Below, piece after piece: positions 1-12,112 of a stretch of 64,000 bases of DNA (the stretch's first letter is position 1; each line of letters begins with the position of its first letter). Below the pieces are notes generated by a model. The model was not told the origin of the DNA and made no database searches. It worked only from the letters and a program-made list of their open reading frames with translations. This stretch comes from Oscheius dolichura (lineage: Eukaryota > Nematoda > Chromadorea > Rhabditida > Rhabditidae), in assembly GCA_932521035.1 (NCBI GenBank), contig OW051496.1, positions 4,898,001 through 4,962,000 on the forward strand, in the 5' to 3' direction. The position numbers were made by a program, and so were the translations under genes.

Positions 1-33
1 AGTCCGACCCATTCATTTTTGAGGGGAATTTAG

Positions 34-1323
34 GAGACTCAACGAGGCTACTCGCAATCTGGCCGCTACTGATGAGAAAATTAATGCGCTGATTAAGAAA
101 AACACGGTAATTACTGTATTGGGCGAGAGTATTTCCGGTTATTCTAGGAGACATATAGGGAAATATCCCGGCTGAAGGCAGAGCAGCAGACGAAATCGAC
201 CGAACAATGGACCCGTACTCAAAAATGGCAACGTATCCGGTCGGATTTGGATGTGATTCACGGGGAGAAGAGGGACCTCGTCGGCAATTACAACGCCAAC
301 CGGGAGAACTACTCCGAGTGGGTCAAGAAGCACAGGGTACGGTCAGGGGAGAGCTGAAATCAAAATATTTATAGAAAAAGATCCTCACCGGCAACTCGTC
401 CTACCCGGCGACATTCCCCAATGTGAGGAATCGAACCAGTGAGTACTTCTAAAAACAAATAAATGCCCGTTTCAGCATCCATGGTTGAGGAAGAAGAACT
501 TGAACCGTTTTTTGAGCAGAAAAGAGACTGTCAGAGACTGATAAATTACCTGGAAAGGCTGAAAAGCCAGATGGAAACAGTCGACTCGGCAGTTGCCCCG
601 GATACCGCCGATCCCCAACAGGCAGGCAGCAGCGACACTGATTCGGCAGAGGAATTCCCTCCTTCCCTTGCCCGATTTCATATCCGGAATAGTCCGGCGA
701 GGATAGAACACACGAAACAAAAGAAGCAGGGAGCGAGGAAGGTTGTCAAACTGAGACAGGTAAACGAGAAAAGTCCCTGGTTGATTTTGGATATTGCAGC
801 CCATTTCCCATGTTTTCGAAATTTACAACATCTTCGGAAGCGTCGATGTGAATGTGCCGGCCAACTACCTGGAGGTGCCGCGGGCATTGGAGGAGGTAAA
901 AGAGAAGTTGGCCTTCTACAACCAACAGACAAATGTCATTGACTGGTACGAGGAGTACAAGGACTTTGAAGGTATTTTGGAGGCAGACGACAAAGAAGGA
1001 GAATATTTAGCGACGCTGCATTCCATGTCGAGGAGTGTCAGCGAATATACCGGTGATTCTGCGTGTATTGATTTGGAAACAGCTAGTCTAGCCAGGTAAG
1101 TAGGCAACGGGGTCGAGGGGGCAGTGTCGAAATTGTATCGGGTTAACAACATATTGAATCATCTCAAGTTACGAAACAGGGGCGGGATTCTATAGACGGC
1201 ATTCAACATTGGCATTATTGCAGCTCTCGATTACATCCAAGTCCAGGTAGCCCAGGCGAGATTAACTTCCGAGTGCCGTCTTTCAACCATGACGAAGGTG
1301 ATCTCCTTTCCTATCCTTCATAA
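34..1323 (+). CDS. coiled-coil protein of unknown function, 5' end missing
   Basis: The gene enters the window through an intron ending at 33. Phase-consistent exons are 34-106, 148-336, 375-438, 476-759, 800-1095 and probably 1224-1323, ending in TAA. The first exons encode a charged, helix-prone stretch rich in Lys, Glu and Arg that looks like coiled coil. The middle is acidic and Ser-rich, and the exon at 800 encodes a conserved-looking segment starting PISHVFEIYNIFGSV. I do not recognise the family. If the last acceptor is the TATAG at about 1196 instead, the protein would stop at about 1248. An AATAAA lies at about 1549. Exons 2-5 are well supported by phase; the last exon is a guess. 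Confidence 0.6.
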
Positions 1324-1604
1324 ATTTGATTCAGGTATTTCCAGTAAAGAATCAAATCATAGCCCCATTTAATAAACGTAGTAAAACGGAATAGTCATTT
1401 TACCATGCAGTACGAGTTTAGATAAACAAAAAGATCATCCTTATGCCATAGATTTAGTAACCTCAATGTATGTGAGAAAAATCTCAGTTATTCCCAGTAT
1501 TTGTTGTGCCTTTCCATATGTGATACCTGTGTTGTTATTTGTTCAAAGAAAATAAAGATTTTTATGTAAAAATTCAACAAAAAATACAAACGATATAAAA
1601 ATAA

Positions 1605-2542
1605 TTACGTCTCTTTAGGTTGTAGTGAGTTTTCTCGCATCCGATTATATTCTAGCGCTTTGGCATCAACTTTTTCTCTTGTATAAAAGAACCAAAAGAG
1701 TAGATTATCGAGTGATTCTGAAACCATGATAAGGAGCAATAAAAAAGACGAACTCGGGTTGACAGGCTTGTCTATGACATCATTATATTCTTGTATAGCA
1801 TAGTATATCGCTTCAATTGTAGCTAAGTGATTCTGAAATTACTCTCACAACGTATAATATGTTCAAAACTACTAACCTCGTTGACGTTATGTTGTGGTCT
1901 CCAAAAAGTTGTCACGTAATCATTCAATATCACGCAGGGAAGACCTAAATACTTCATAAGATATAGCAAGCACGAGGAAAACCTTGTATTTGTGGTATCC
2001 GTTGCATAACTCCTACTTGAAACCAGGTGCAATCCAAAACTACAAATCTTTTTATCTTTCCATGACGATTAACGAATTCTTCAATAGAAACGGCTGTCGG
2101 TGAAGGAAAAACAAGAACAGTACTTCCTCCAGCCTCATCGTCTTGAGTTTCATTTCGATAATCAAAAACATCTGGATAACTAAACACCTACAAGAATATA
2201 AAAATAAAAATCTATAAAACTAACTCTAGTTTGCGACGGGGCCAAAATTTTGCAGTGTAATGAAGTGCTTTTCGAGCTTTTCTCTTTTGGGTGTTTTATT
2301 ACGTCTACAGAGCACGGCAGCTGTAATGGGCAAAGCTATAATAAGGAACAATGAATGTAAGCACTAACCGTAACTTGTGGTGTATAAACTCCTGACATTG
2401 GTGTACCAGTTTTACCTTCGCCGACACAATCATAGCAGAAGTACATTCGCATCCTGCCACAAGTAGGACATTTTTGCTTTTCAACATTTTCCAAGGCGTC
2501 GAAAGACGAAATAGAAAGATCCTGCTTACAAATTTTATTCAT
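1605..2542 (-). CDS. DTWD1: tRNA-uridine aminocarboxypropyltransferase, DTW-domain protein 1
   Basis: Five exons join in phase to a protein of about 260 residues. It starts with a zinc-knuckle-like segment (CPTCGRMRMYFCYDC), followed by the family block VDVIKHPKEKSSKSTSLHCK, the acidic stretch leading to VLVFPSPTAVS, the DxTW signature as DCTW, then TTFWRPQHNVNE and HLATIEAIYYAIQEY. This order is that of DTWD1/TapT enzymes, which transfer the 3-amino-3-carboxypropyl group of S-adenosylmethionine to uridine 20 in the tRNA D-loop. The start ATG at 2542 lies 6 nt behind a TCTTTTCAG acceptor, consistent with trans-splicing. The gene sits alone in an AT-rich block and uses AT-ending codons, unlike the RNF19 gene next to it. 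Confidence 0.9.
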
Positions 2543-3034
2543 CACAAGCTGAAAAGAAGTGCTTTTGTTGAACCAAAAATAAGGGAGCGTATATATATAA
2601 CCCCAGTTCAGATTGCAGATTGATGAGGCTTGCGCAATTGCGAATTACAAACCCTCTTGTGGTTGGGTAAATAACTGAATTCACACGAAACAAATAAAAT
2701 AGATAAAATGAGCCTTTGCAACAGTCTTTATTGAAAGAGAGATGGATACATCACGGGGATAACGGTAGTACATACAATGTCTTTTCAAATACTGTATTAT
2801 TCTTATTCAGATATGGCTAAAAGCTTATTTGGATAATAAAATCTTTGATACAAGGAAAGAACAGATTAGATCCTAGAGAACGCTAGTTTTTTCTGCTACG
2901 GAAAAGATTCCTGAAGAAACCGCGTTTCGTTTTTGGAGGAGTGGTCGATATGTCGGATCTAAACGAGTTTCTCTTTTTCGAGGTATCCCCTCCTTACCTC
3001 AATGGTTGAGTTTCAGGAGCACTTGAATGAGTAG
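2543..3034. other. intergenic, promoter side of DTWD1 and 3' side of RNF19 gene
   Basis: AT-rich spacer. It holds a near-palindromic TTGCGCAAT at about 2630, about 90 bp upstream of the DTWD1 start, which resembles a C/EBP-type bZIP site, and a short ATATATATA run at about 2590. No open frame looks like an exon. Confidence 0.5.
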
Positions 3035-5342
3035 CTACAGTGACGAGGCTTTTACCCGAATTGGAGCGACGTACTTTCTGAAGTGGGGCCGGTCGCACAG
3101 AAGTTGGTCTGGAAAGTACACCCTTTTATAGGGAAGAGACAGGAAAACGTACTCGTAGGGCTTCTCCTGTGGGACATCAGCCGCTACCATCTGCTTCATA
3201 TTGTCCAGTAAGGCACGGATTTTGAAAGGGTCCTGCTCATCCCGGGGATCGTTGTGGAACATCGACTGGGAAGGAGGTTGGGTGGAACGGGAACTACAGG
3301 GCAATTGAGCCTCGATGTCTACCGAGTCGAGGGGAACCGGATCGGGAGGAGTTTCTAAATAATCCTTTATAATTTGGAACTATTCCGTGTATTACCATCA
3401 GAGCTACTGGCGTGAACACTGGCGACGATGTTGACGGTCCTAGGCCGGGAGGACTCCAACTTCTTACGGAGGACCATCACGACGTCGTCCGACTGGGACC
3501 TGGAGAAGGAGGATACAGTAAGACGATGGCAGCAGTTGAACTCACTTGTTATTGTCGGCCGAGGAGGTCGACGGCGTGGCACAGGCACAGTTGTGGAGAT
3601 TGCCGTCGCAGCCGGTCTCGTGTTTGTTGCGGCCAGTCGTACTCTCACAGAGGCTCTTCGAATCGTGGACCGAGCCGGCCAGGGCCTTGGTGCTGGCGAC
3701 CTCCTCGCAGTAGGAGATGACCTCGTGGCCCGAGTAGACGGTGTGGACACTCTTGTCGTCGTAGTAGTAGTGGCAGTGGCTGCCGGCCATGGCCTTCGTG
3801 CTGGCCTCCTCGTAGTTGATTCGGCCGTCGGGGCTCGTTCGGCCAGAACTCGACGAGACGCTGGGACTGCGGGCTCTCTTGGCATTCTTCACAGAAAGAC
3901 GGACGGGGTTCGCGGAAATGCTGCCGCTCTGAACGGGAGGAAAGATTTTAATTGAGAGGGAGGAAGAGTACCTGGATGGACATGGTGGGGGCCACTGAGG
4001 TGATGTCCAACTGCCTCTCGGAGTCGGCCAACAGCTGTGACCTCTCCATTCCGGACGCGTCTCGCCAGATCTCCTCGTCGTCGATTCCATCGTCGTCTTG
4101 CGGCTTGGAAGAATCGGACAGGCCGCAGCCACCATTCCGGCAGAGGGAGAGGGGGACCACTCCGTAGACATAGGCCAGCATAATGGGGACGCCGACGCCG
4201 ACAGCCATCACGGCCAGGACAGGGCTGACCACCAGGGAGCCGACGACACAAGCCGCCGTGATGGCCCGTCGCTTCAGCTTGGTGTGGGAGATGAAGCGCT
4301 GGTGGACCTTCCTTCCAATGAAGACCGGGACACCGAAGATTATTCCAGGAATAGAGAGGCCGGCGATCAGGGCGATGCCGAGGGGAGCGCCGATGAGGGT
4401 ACCAATCTGCCAGAGGAGCTTCTTCTTCCTGGTCCACGGCTTCTTCCCCCAGAAGGTGCAGCCAGTCGGGCTCAGATAGTGCAGGTCGCTGATCTCCTTG
4501 AGGCAGAGCCAGCAGAACTCCGCCGAGCACATGGCACAGACCATGTGGTTGCAGGAGCCATCGTCCATTTTGACAATGTACGTATGACAACGGGGGCAGG
4601 CTTTGATGTCACCGGCTGGAAATGGCCCTAATGAAAATAGAGGGAATATGCTTACGTTTGAGTTGGGTATTGTCCAAGGAGCCATTCGTAATTCTTCGGG
4701 AGATACTCGAGGTGAAGGCCGAGACGCCCCGAGTTCGGCGGGCTTCATCACAGGTTTGATTGGCATGCCAGACACCCTGAACAGAATCGATAGTTTTAAT
4801 AAAAGAGGAGGAATAGTCACCTTGCAGTGGTAGCAAAAGAGGGTTCCACAGGTATCCCGACCACATTTCAGCTGAGGACAGGCTGCGCAGGACGCGGCGA
4901 TGACGGCATAGCCACAGTCAGGGGCCGGGCACCAACGGGCATCCGTATCAGTCAGCAGATACCGGCGGATGGAGAACTGCTCGTACTTTTGAATCAGCTG
5001 CGAACGGCTACCGACCAGCTTCCTAAAGTTCTCAAGTACGGGGCGGAGGAGGGAGAACGTACTTGATGTCCATCGGATGCAGGTGATTTGTACACTCGGG
5101 GCAGGACACCTCCACCCGGTTCTCCATGATCTCCATCTCCACGTACTGAAAATACCACTGTGCGTGGGAAAGGGGAAAGAAGCAACCTGCATCAGACACA
5201 GTCGACAGCTCCTGTGGGCACATCCAAGAAGTCGGGGAAAGTTGGAGAGTGGCTGGCGGAGACAGCAGAGAGGACACTCGCGGAGCTTGGTCTTCCTCTT
5301 CTTGCTCTCGTCGTAGTCCTCGTCCGAGTCCACCAGCAGCAT
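3035..5342 (-). CDS. RNF19: RBR (RING-IBR-RING) E3 ubiquitin ligase, RNF19 family
   Basis: About eight exons give roughly 660 residues. RING1 is CPLCCLRQ...CAHRSCRLC...CPEC, followed by the IBR region (RWCPAPDCGYAVIAASCAAC, CGTLFCYHC, HANQTCD) and RING2 (CPRCHTYIVKMDDGSCNHMVC, FCWLCL). Two hydrophobic segments after RING2 (around GAPLGIALIAGLSIPGIIFG and VVGSLVVSPVLAVMAVGVGV) match the membrane anchor of RNF19A/B, so the enzyme is probably on ER or organelle membranes. The Cys after the second RING2 pair (SCNHMVC) is the expected thioester site. A Ser-rich cytosolic tail follows. The ATG at 5342 is preceded by open frame back to an acceptor at about 5402, so an extra 5' exon is possible. The last intron (30 nt) is in frame and stop-free, so its retention cannot be excluded. 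Confidence 0.92.
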
Positions 5343-6569
5343 CTCGTTCAGCTCGGCCGTTCCGTCGTCGTGACTCGATCCGGCGTCGCTACCTCTAACT
5401 CTGGAGGAGATAAGAGATTGTTTGTCGCCAGATAAGGGGAGGAGGGAAGAGTGAGGGCGACCGCCGGGTTGCCAGGAAACGAAATATGTAATTCAATCTT
5501 ATCCCCGCCTAATATGAGGAAACGGCCCCTTGAAATCAAAAAGCAGATCCCCTCTCTCGCACTTTTTCTTCTCCTCTCGTAATTATCGGAAATGGCTCAA
5601 CCACGCAAATCCGGGGATGAAGAACAAGCACACACAGCCCCGTGTCATTTGCACCTCACCTGGTGGCAGGGAGTTTCTCGGAGCAAAACAAAAAGATTAA
5701 CAAACCTCCTGTTTACAGCCAGGCCGCTACCGGACGAGGTTCGGAGGTCGGTGGCCGAGAGGGATGACATCACCACAGATGATTCATCACAGGACCAGCC
5801 GGAGCGGGATCTGCAACAGAGAGGGTCCCTTATCTGTGAGGCAATTGATTCGATCGACCAGAGGGGCCAGAAACATGTTTTGAACGGGGGCCAGGTGAGA
5901 AACAAATAGGAAAACATGGGCAGAGGGCCGAATGTAATTAATCGGGGAACCAATGGTACCGGGAGACGTCCTCCTGGAGATAAGAGGGCAGAGGGGACCA
6001 GAGAGGGGGGCTCGTTCCGGGTTTCTAATGGATATTGAAATTCGGAGCTATGAATATTGAAGTGTCCATTCTTCCGGTCAATTTATAATTTCCTCGATGG
6101 CGGGCACAGGGGGCGAACAACGCGGGCAGTTGCAGTAAACCCCACGGTGGCCAGGTGCGATTATTTCTTGTGCCACTCATTCGAAAGGGAAAGGAACCAG
6201 CGTCGCCGTGGTCACGCGGATTTGCTATTCTTTCGAGAGAGGACGGCACACACTCTTGTTAATCAAGGAATGAACTCGGCCGACTAATTATGGAAAGAGA
6301 CGGCAGAGGGACCCAGAAGGGTGTTCTGTTTGAAGAGCGGGGGAGGAGGAAGAAAATGAGACGGATTCTGTCCCCCACGAAATGAGCTGGGGACCCGAAA
6401 CGTGAGCAAATCAGCCAATTCTCAGTGACGGCACACATCTGATTAGACTTATTTGGGAGGGAGGCACGTCAGACCTTTATCTCCGGGGAGACGTACTTCC
6501 AGGTAATGTTCGCCATAATTGAATAAGGGAGAAGGGGCGTCACCCGGGAGACAGGCGGTATTGTCTGGC
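5343..6569. other. intergenic, no gene recognised
   Basis: GC-rich 1.2 kb between the RNF19 start and the 3' end of the next minus-strand gene. Several short frames are open on both strands but none has phase-consistent splice sites. It probably holds the RNF19 promoter and possibly a 5' non-coding exon. Confidence 0.4.
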
Positions 6570-6951
6570 TTACCGTTCGCGGGAGGAGTCCTTGGCGCCC
6601 TGGGAGTTGAGACTGAACAGACTGACCAGACTGAGACGAGACCCCGTCTTCTTCTTTCGGTTCTAAATGGTATCTTTTAGAAGAACCGAATGGACGGCCT
6701 ACGTCGACGGCCTTGTTCTTGGCCTGGGCGGTCACCGTCTCGATGGACTTGGAGGTTGTCGCCTGGTGGGACTCCTCCTCGATCAGTACTTCCAAGGCGT
6801 CTGAAAAGGATGTTTTTCTCGCCTTCAAATGGTGCGACTCTTTGTAAACAGAACCGGCTGACTCACCGTCTTCGGAAGGAACGAAATCATGTGAGTCGGG
6901 ATTCTCTGAACACTCAACCAACGGATCGAGCCCTTTCCTTGTCCCGCTCAT
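6570..6951 (-). CDS. small hydrophilic protein of unknown function
   Basis: ATG at 6951 lies 20 nt behind an AATTTTCAG acceptor. Exon 1 (MSGTRKGLDPLVECSENP...) joins in phase over a 66-nt intron to an exon reading DALEVLIEEESHQATTSKS, then over an intron ending TACCATTTAG to a Ser-rich end stopping at 6570. The 66-nt intron is itself in frame and stop-free. I recognise no domain and predict no membrane segment or signal peptide. An alternative without the second intron extends the frame to 6469. Confidence 0.5.
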
Positions 6952-7529
6952 TTGATTATTGACCCAAAGCCTGAAAATTGGTCGATTACAGCGTATTTTG
7001 TATATTAAATAGAGAATAAAGTGGGGAATTTTATGATCTATTTAAAAGATTCGATTAGAAATTGGTAAAACGAGAATAGATCAAATTGGGAGGAGCGCAG
7101 TTGGGATTGTAGGTTTTGTCTGAATCAACACGGCGCAACTTGTGCTCAAGTTGTTGTAAACGCAGTGCAGAACATGATTTACACGCTTTCCCTGTTTTTA
7201 GGGGAAAACAAAAGGGAGATAACTCGGAAAAATTGACAAATTCAACTGTTTAATCAGGGAAGAGACAACCGGGACAATATCGATCGAGGGGCCGATAAGG
7301 GCAGGACCGACGAACGGCTGGTCGGGCAGCTAGTTTTAGCTGGGATGTACACAGGGGGGCAGGGGTGACCAGTAAAGGAGGCAGAGTACAGTTTTGGATC
7401 AGATTGAATCAGGACGTGTCTCAACAGGGTCCAAAGGTGGCCGAAGGCAGGTGCTATTCATATCCATAGCTGTCTTCCAAAGAAGGTTGGCTCTGCTCCT
7501 CCTTCAGTTAGAAGTTCTCTCTTCAGGAA
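6952..7529. other. intergenic between divergent genes
   Basis: Locally AT-rich around 6990-7110, then GC-rich. It is the shared upstream region of the minus-strand gene ending at 6951 and the plus-strand gene starting at 7530. No coding signal is visible. Confidence 0.4.
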
Positions 7530-9435
7530 ATGATATGGATTCTCCTTCTGCTCCCACTTCTTGCTTCACCAATCCGAGCCAAGGATGGAAACCCGCCTGA
7601 AACGTATGAATATGGCCAGTCTCTTCTTATTCACCCAAGTCTTTCCAATTTTTAGAGAGTAACCATTTCCTGTCGGCCCTCTTCTGGACCCTGCTAGCCA
7701 TCGGAGTGCTGCCTCTTCTCTACGTCTACCGGCCCAATTCCACCAACCAGTGGATAATATCGAAGTTTCGGCAACGTCTCATTGAGCGTCGGCTGTCCCC
7801 TCTGACGGCCCTGTGGAGCCACGTGTCCCTGCCGGCCGACTTGACCCAAGCATCCTCTCTCACATCTTACCAGACGGAGCAGGTCTTCTCGTTGATGAAG
7901 AACCTCGTGGCCATCCCCGTTTTGAAGATACGAGAAGTTCTCCTCACAGGTTTGAGTCCTAGCTAAATGATCAGAATCTGTCCAGGAACCTTTACGGAGG
8001 TGAAAAACTCGAAGGAGAAGGAGTCCAAGGAGAAGACGCCGGGGAAGGGTTCTGCGAGAGGAGCAGCCAAACGGCCGGAGGAGGTCAATGCGAAGGCACG
8101 TAGCCCGTTGGCCATGGAGATCATCCAGCACACGATTCAGCCCGTTTACGACAATCCGCACGCCTTTGCCGAACCTGAGAAATACGAGAAGACGAGGAAG
8201 GGGACCAAGTGCCAGCCTCTGCAGGCTCCGTGGACGGCCGGCTTCTCCGGGCACGCTGTCTTCGAGGTGACTTCATGATTACAGTAACCAAAGGTATTAC
8301 AGATATCGGACCGTTTCCCTGCCCATCAAAATGACAACAAGTTCCGGGTGGCTTTCGACGTTTGGAACAGTAGCCAGCGAGAGCATTTTGTGATATTCGG
8401 AGTGGGCCCAGAGCTGCCGGCCTACTGTAAGCGGGTATTCAAGCTGAAGGAGTTGTGCGCCCCCGAGTTCCATGCCACGGACCCGCTGGTTCGGCAATTG
8501 GAAGAGACCGGCATCCAGACGTGGTACTACAGCGGCACCTACAGGAGTCACAAGTTCAAAGCCGACAAGAGGAAGAGTTTCGTGCTCGCGTTTCACAATA
8601 TCCCCATCGAGGAGTAGGTCGGCTTGTCTTCTTCAAAGACCCTTTAGTGACCATCCGTTCGCGCATCTTCCCGAGATGCGACGACTGCCCTTTGCCCGGA
8701 TGATGTTCCTGGCTCACCAGCTGGATGCCCCCGTCTTCTGTGCCGACCCCGAGGTGCATCTCCTGCTCAGTCTGCTCCACACCTCCTTCTTCTACATTTT
8801 CCACTCTCCCTCGAAGCACCCGAAGGTTCTTCTCGATGCTATCGACATAGCTATGGGTTGGTTCTGCCCTCTTCTCTCTGGAATAACAGTTTAGATCGGA
8901 TGGAAGTCGTCACGCTGTGGCCACCCGATGCTGTCCACCTCTTCGGCCTTCAGATGATCGACTTTTGTGGAAAGTTTATTGAAGAGGTTGGCCCAGAATG
9001 TCTTTAATGTGGAACAATCCGTTACAGAAGAGTCCGGAGCCCGAATCCCAGCCCTTCCTCTCGTACCATTTCCTGCCCAAGAAGAAGCCGGCTGCTCCTC
9101 CTTCCATAGGGAGCTTGAAGCGAAAGGAAGGCGGCCTGGACAATCCCCCGCCGGCCAAGCAATGCCTCGATGCCTATGAAAAGTCAATCTTGGAGGTGGG
9201 CAAGGTTGTCGAGACGGCCAAGTTGGGCAAGACCCAAATCGACTGGAGACATCATCTGCCGGAGGAGATGCAGTTTCTCGGCTACGCCTACGTGGAGCCG
9301 GCGTACTTTGGAAACGTGACCTTCGAGCACTACTACTTCGAATTGCAGCCGACTCTGGAGGAGCTGAGATACCGGCGGGAGGAGAGGGAGACCGAGTACG
9401 ACGAGAGGAGGAGCAGCCTGGAGACTGCCAAATAA
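7530..9435 (+). CDS. single-pass membrane protein of unknown function
   Basis: ATG at 7530 sits 3 nt behind a CTCTCTTCAG acceptor and opens a classical signal-peptide-like sequence (MIWILLLLPLLASPIRA). From 7660 the gene reads cleanly: FWTLLAIGVLPLLYVY membrane segment, then a cytosolic-looking domain over exons ending at about 8258, 8614, 8857 and 8984, and a last exon to TAA 9435. Phases agree at every junction except the first: exon 1 cannot be joined to the exon at 7656 in frame with a GT-AG intron, so exon 1 may belong elsewhere or a rare donor is used. The last exon is Glu/Arg-rich. No family recognised. AATAAA follows at 9449. Confidence 0.65.
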
Positions 9436-10522
9436 CTGTCTTTTTTATAATAAACTGCTGCTTCTATTTGTTTCCTTTCTTTTATTGGCGGGGCTCCAAA
9501 ACAGCCCATCTTCTTGGAGGAATCCCTGCAGCCGACGCAATTTGGGCATCCAATATTGGAACTGGAGGGATTGGAATTGGCCGGCTGACCATGCCAGGCG
9601 GGGGCGTCCCCTCTATTTTTCGACTTTCTCGGATCAGTTGCCATCCTCTGCCGTTCTCACGCCTTCCTCCAGCTTAATCCGTCGAGTAACTGGCCGCTGT
9701 TTGCTCGCTGTCACTCTCTTGTGAAATCTCCTGTCGGCCAAGTTACTCCAGCCCCGTATCCTGTTGTCCTATGCATTGCCTTCCGCATCCCCCGTAAATC
9801 CCTCCCCCTTTACAAGACCCCCCTCCCCCCTTGAAAAGTTCATTGCATGAATAAGAAATGGGTCTCTCTGCCAGTTCGAGAAATCGCATCCATCTGTCTC
9901 GTTTTCTCTCTTTTTGCGAAAGGTCGGCTATGATTCACGGCGGCTGACATCTGCTGGGGATGAATCAGATTCGCGCCACCCGGAAAGCACTATTATTTTG
10001 TTCGGCCGAGGAAAGAGGACTGCCCCATCTAACCGACCGGAAATTTCACTCTGCCCGGAGTGCACGTGGGCTAATTCCCCATTACTCCCTTACCGGCCCG
10101 TAATAACCCGCGTTCCATTTTTCAATCAGCCGGAGTGTACAGTGCCTCTCGTTGTACAACCTGGTTCCGAAGCGGCTTATGGCGGCTACCTCTCACCGGC
10201 AACCATAACGGCCAAGTGACACATTTAATGCTGCCGAAATGTGATTTGAGGTCCAGATGGCCTTGAAACGAGTCAGCTCGGCTGCCGGTAACCTTCACTA
10301 CACATATCCTCCTGTTGTTCTTTCCCCTGTCTTTAATCTGCCCTTTCTTTCTCCTAAAACAATCCAATTTCAGATGCAACAACCTTGTCTGGATACGGTA
10401 GTCTCCATAAATCCCTCGTTTCGCACACGTCTTCTGGGTCCACAAATAAAAGAACCGGACTTTACCCATCTCTACATAACCTCCTGCATATCAGTAGGCT
10501 TCGCCCCGTCCCTCCCTCAAGA
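9436..10522. other. intergenic, nothing recognised
   Basis: 1.1 kb of GC-rich, pyrimidine-rich DNA between two plus-strand genes. A few open frames exist but show no phase-consistent splice pairs and no start near an acceptor. Confidence 0.4.
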
Positions 10523-10821
10523 ATGTTCCAGATAGTCTTCGTTTGTCTGACCATATTCTGGCTGTGGGAACACGGCTTCGTCGCCTCGTGGACATCACAG
10601 TCCCTGGCCGGCGTGACTGTCTTCTTCTTGGCTCTCAATGCGATCCTCGGCTACCGGCTCAAGATCAAGTTGAAAAAATTCAAAGAAACCGAGTATTCGG
10701 ACTACGTGGTCAGTTTATTTCTTTTGATCTTACAGAAACATTCCAGAGCAGATTGAACCAGGTGGCAACCCACGAGAAACTCAGGCCAATTTGGATTGAG
10801 AGGAATCCCCGGGCCGTCTAG
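10523..10821 (+). CDS. small two-TM protein of unknown function
   Basis: Exons 10523-10708 and 10747-10821 give a protein of about 85 residues: MFQIVFVCLTIFWLWEHGF as a first hydrophobic segment, AGVTVFFLALNAILGYRL as a second, a basic loop (KIKLKKFKETEYSDY) and a C-terminal tail ending ERNPRAV. The intron runs GTCAGT...TTCCAG. Upstream frame is open, so an extra 5' exon is possible. No family recognised. Confidence 0.5.
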
Positions 10822-11016
10822 CCATCCTCTCTGCCCTCCCTTGCTCCCACCCAATTACCGGTATCTATGGAATGAATCTTTATTACAATTCTACTCGTTC
10901 CCTCTTCTTCTTCGCCTCCTCCTCGTCACCTCCCGTTCTGTCGTCTGCACTGGTCAGTTATCCGACCGGCACTGGGGAAGACACTCCCGATGAAGACCTG
11001 AACGGGGACTGGAGAT

Positions 11017-12112
11017 TCACCGGGCCGACTGTACCTTGTTGTTTTGTAGGAGATCGTAGCTGGTGATCTGGAGAGGGCAGCCGTCGATCTCGACATCACA
11101 CGTCTGTCGGCCGCGTCGGGAAAGGAAGCAGATGGTGTAGAGGGCCATGTCGAACTCGGGAGACGTGCCCACGAGGAACGAGCCCGACCTCTTCATCTCC
11201 CCCTTCCAAGTGAACTTCACGGCGGCCATTAGATTCTACAGTAGGCTGTTGTTATTCTGTAGCCGTGTCCACTCACGAATCTCTTGACGATGAATCCCTT
11301 GTAGTCGAAGTTCTCCGAGACGTCCTTCTCCAGCAGGTAGAATCTCAACCAATTGTGCATACCCGAGATTTCTCCGTTTTTCGTTTCTCCCATGAAGATG
11401 TGTTCGAATCCGGAGGTGTCCGGTAGTCCCCTGGCCCGAGAGTAGTGGACGAACCAGAGCTGGGCCACCCAGTAGCGGAAGGTGGTCGGGTCACGGGCGA
11501 AGGGATGCCCTATACATTTTATATTGTGAGTGGGCCCAAATGGGTCGAACCTTTGCTCACAAGGAACTTGTAGAGGGTCTGCCACGGCTTGGTGTTGAGT
11601 ACGGTAGTCAAGAACTTCCCGACCTCTTCCTTCTCCTAAAAGGCCTTTCTCTTCAATATCCCGTGGCCCCCTACCTCCTTCTCGGAAACTGCCGGCTCCC
11701 TGACCCCGGTTACCCTGTTCCAGTTGTTCATCAGGGCCGCGTACTGCTCGTAGGTCGGTCTCCTGAGAAGGGACGAGTCCACCTTCGCGAACAGTCTATT
11801 CACTCATGATTGGCACCGGCAGAAACTGACTTTCGGTCGGCATTGTCGCTCGAGTCTCGGGTGGTGGTGTGCCCCTGATAGTTGAGGACGATCTGAACAG
11901 GCACGTCTCAGGAAGGAGGAGGGGCACCTGTCCCTGGCGGGCCTTGTTGTCATCCTCCAATCGAAGTTGATTCACGAGGTTACGGATCTCCGCGTCCGTG
12001 ATGGAGAACTCTGGGGTGTCACGTTGTTTAAGTGGCTACTACCCGTACCTGGGATATTTTCACCGGTACCCAGAGCTATCCAACTGAAGGCGAGGACAAG
12101 TAATGAGATCAT
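11017..12112 (-). CDS. ENDOU: secreted EndoU (XendoU/PP11) endoribonuclease
   Basis: Seven exons join to about 280 residues. A signal peptide ([15 protein letters not shown]) precedes the complete EndoU domain: [29 protein letters not shown] with catalytic His, [12 protein letters not shown] with second His, and [19 protein letters not shown] carrying the region of the catalytic Lys, ending [15 protein letters not shown]. The family cleaves RNA after uridines, leaving 2',3'-cyclic phosphates, and is Mn- or Ca-stimulated. The ATG at 12112 follows directly on a CTTTTCAG acceptor. All three catalytic positions appear intact, so an active secreted or vesicular ribonuclease is expected. Neighbours are unrelated. 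Confidence 0.93.
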
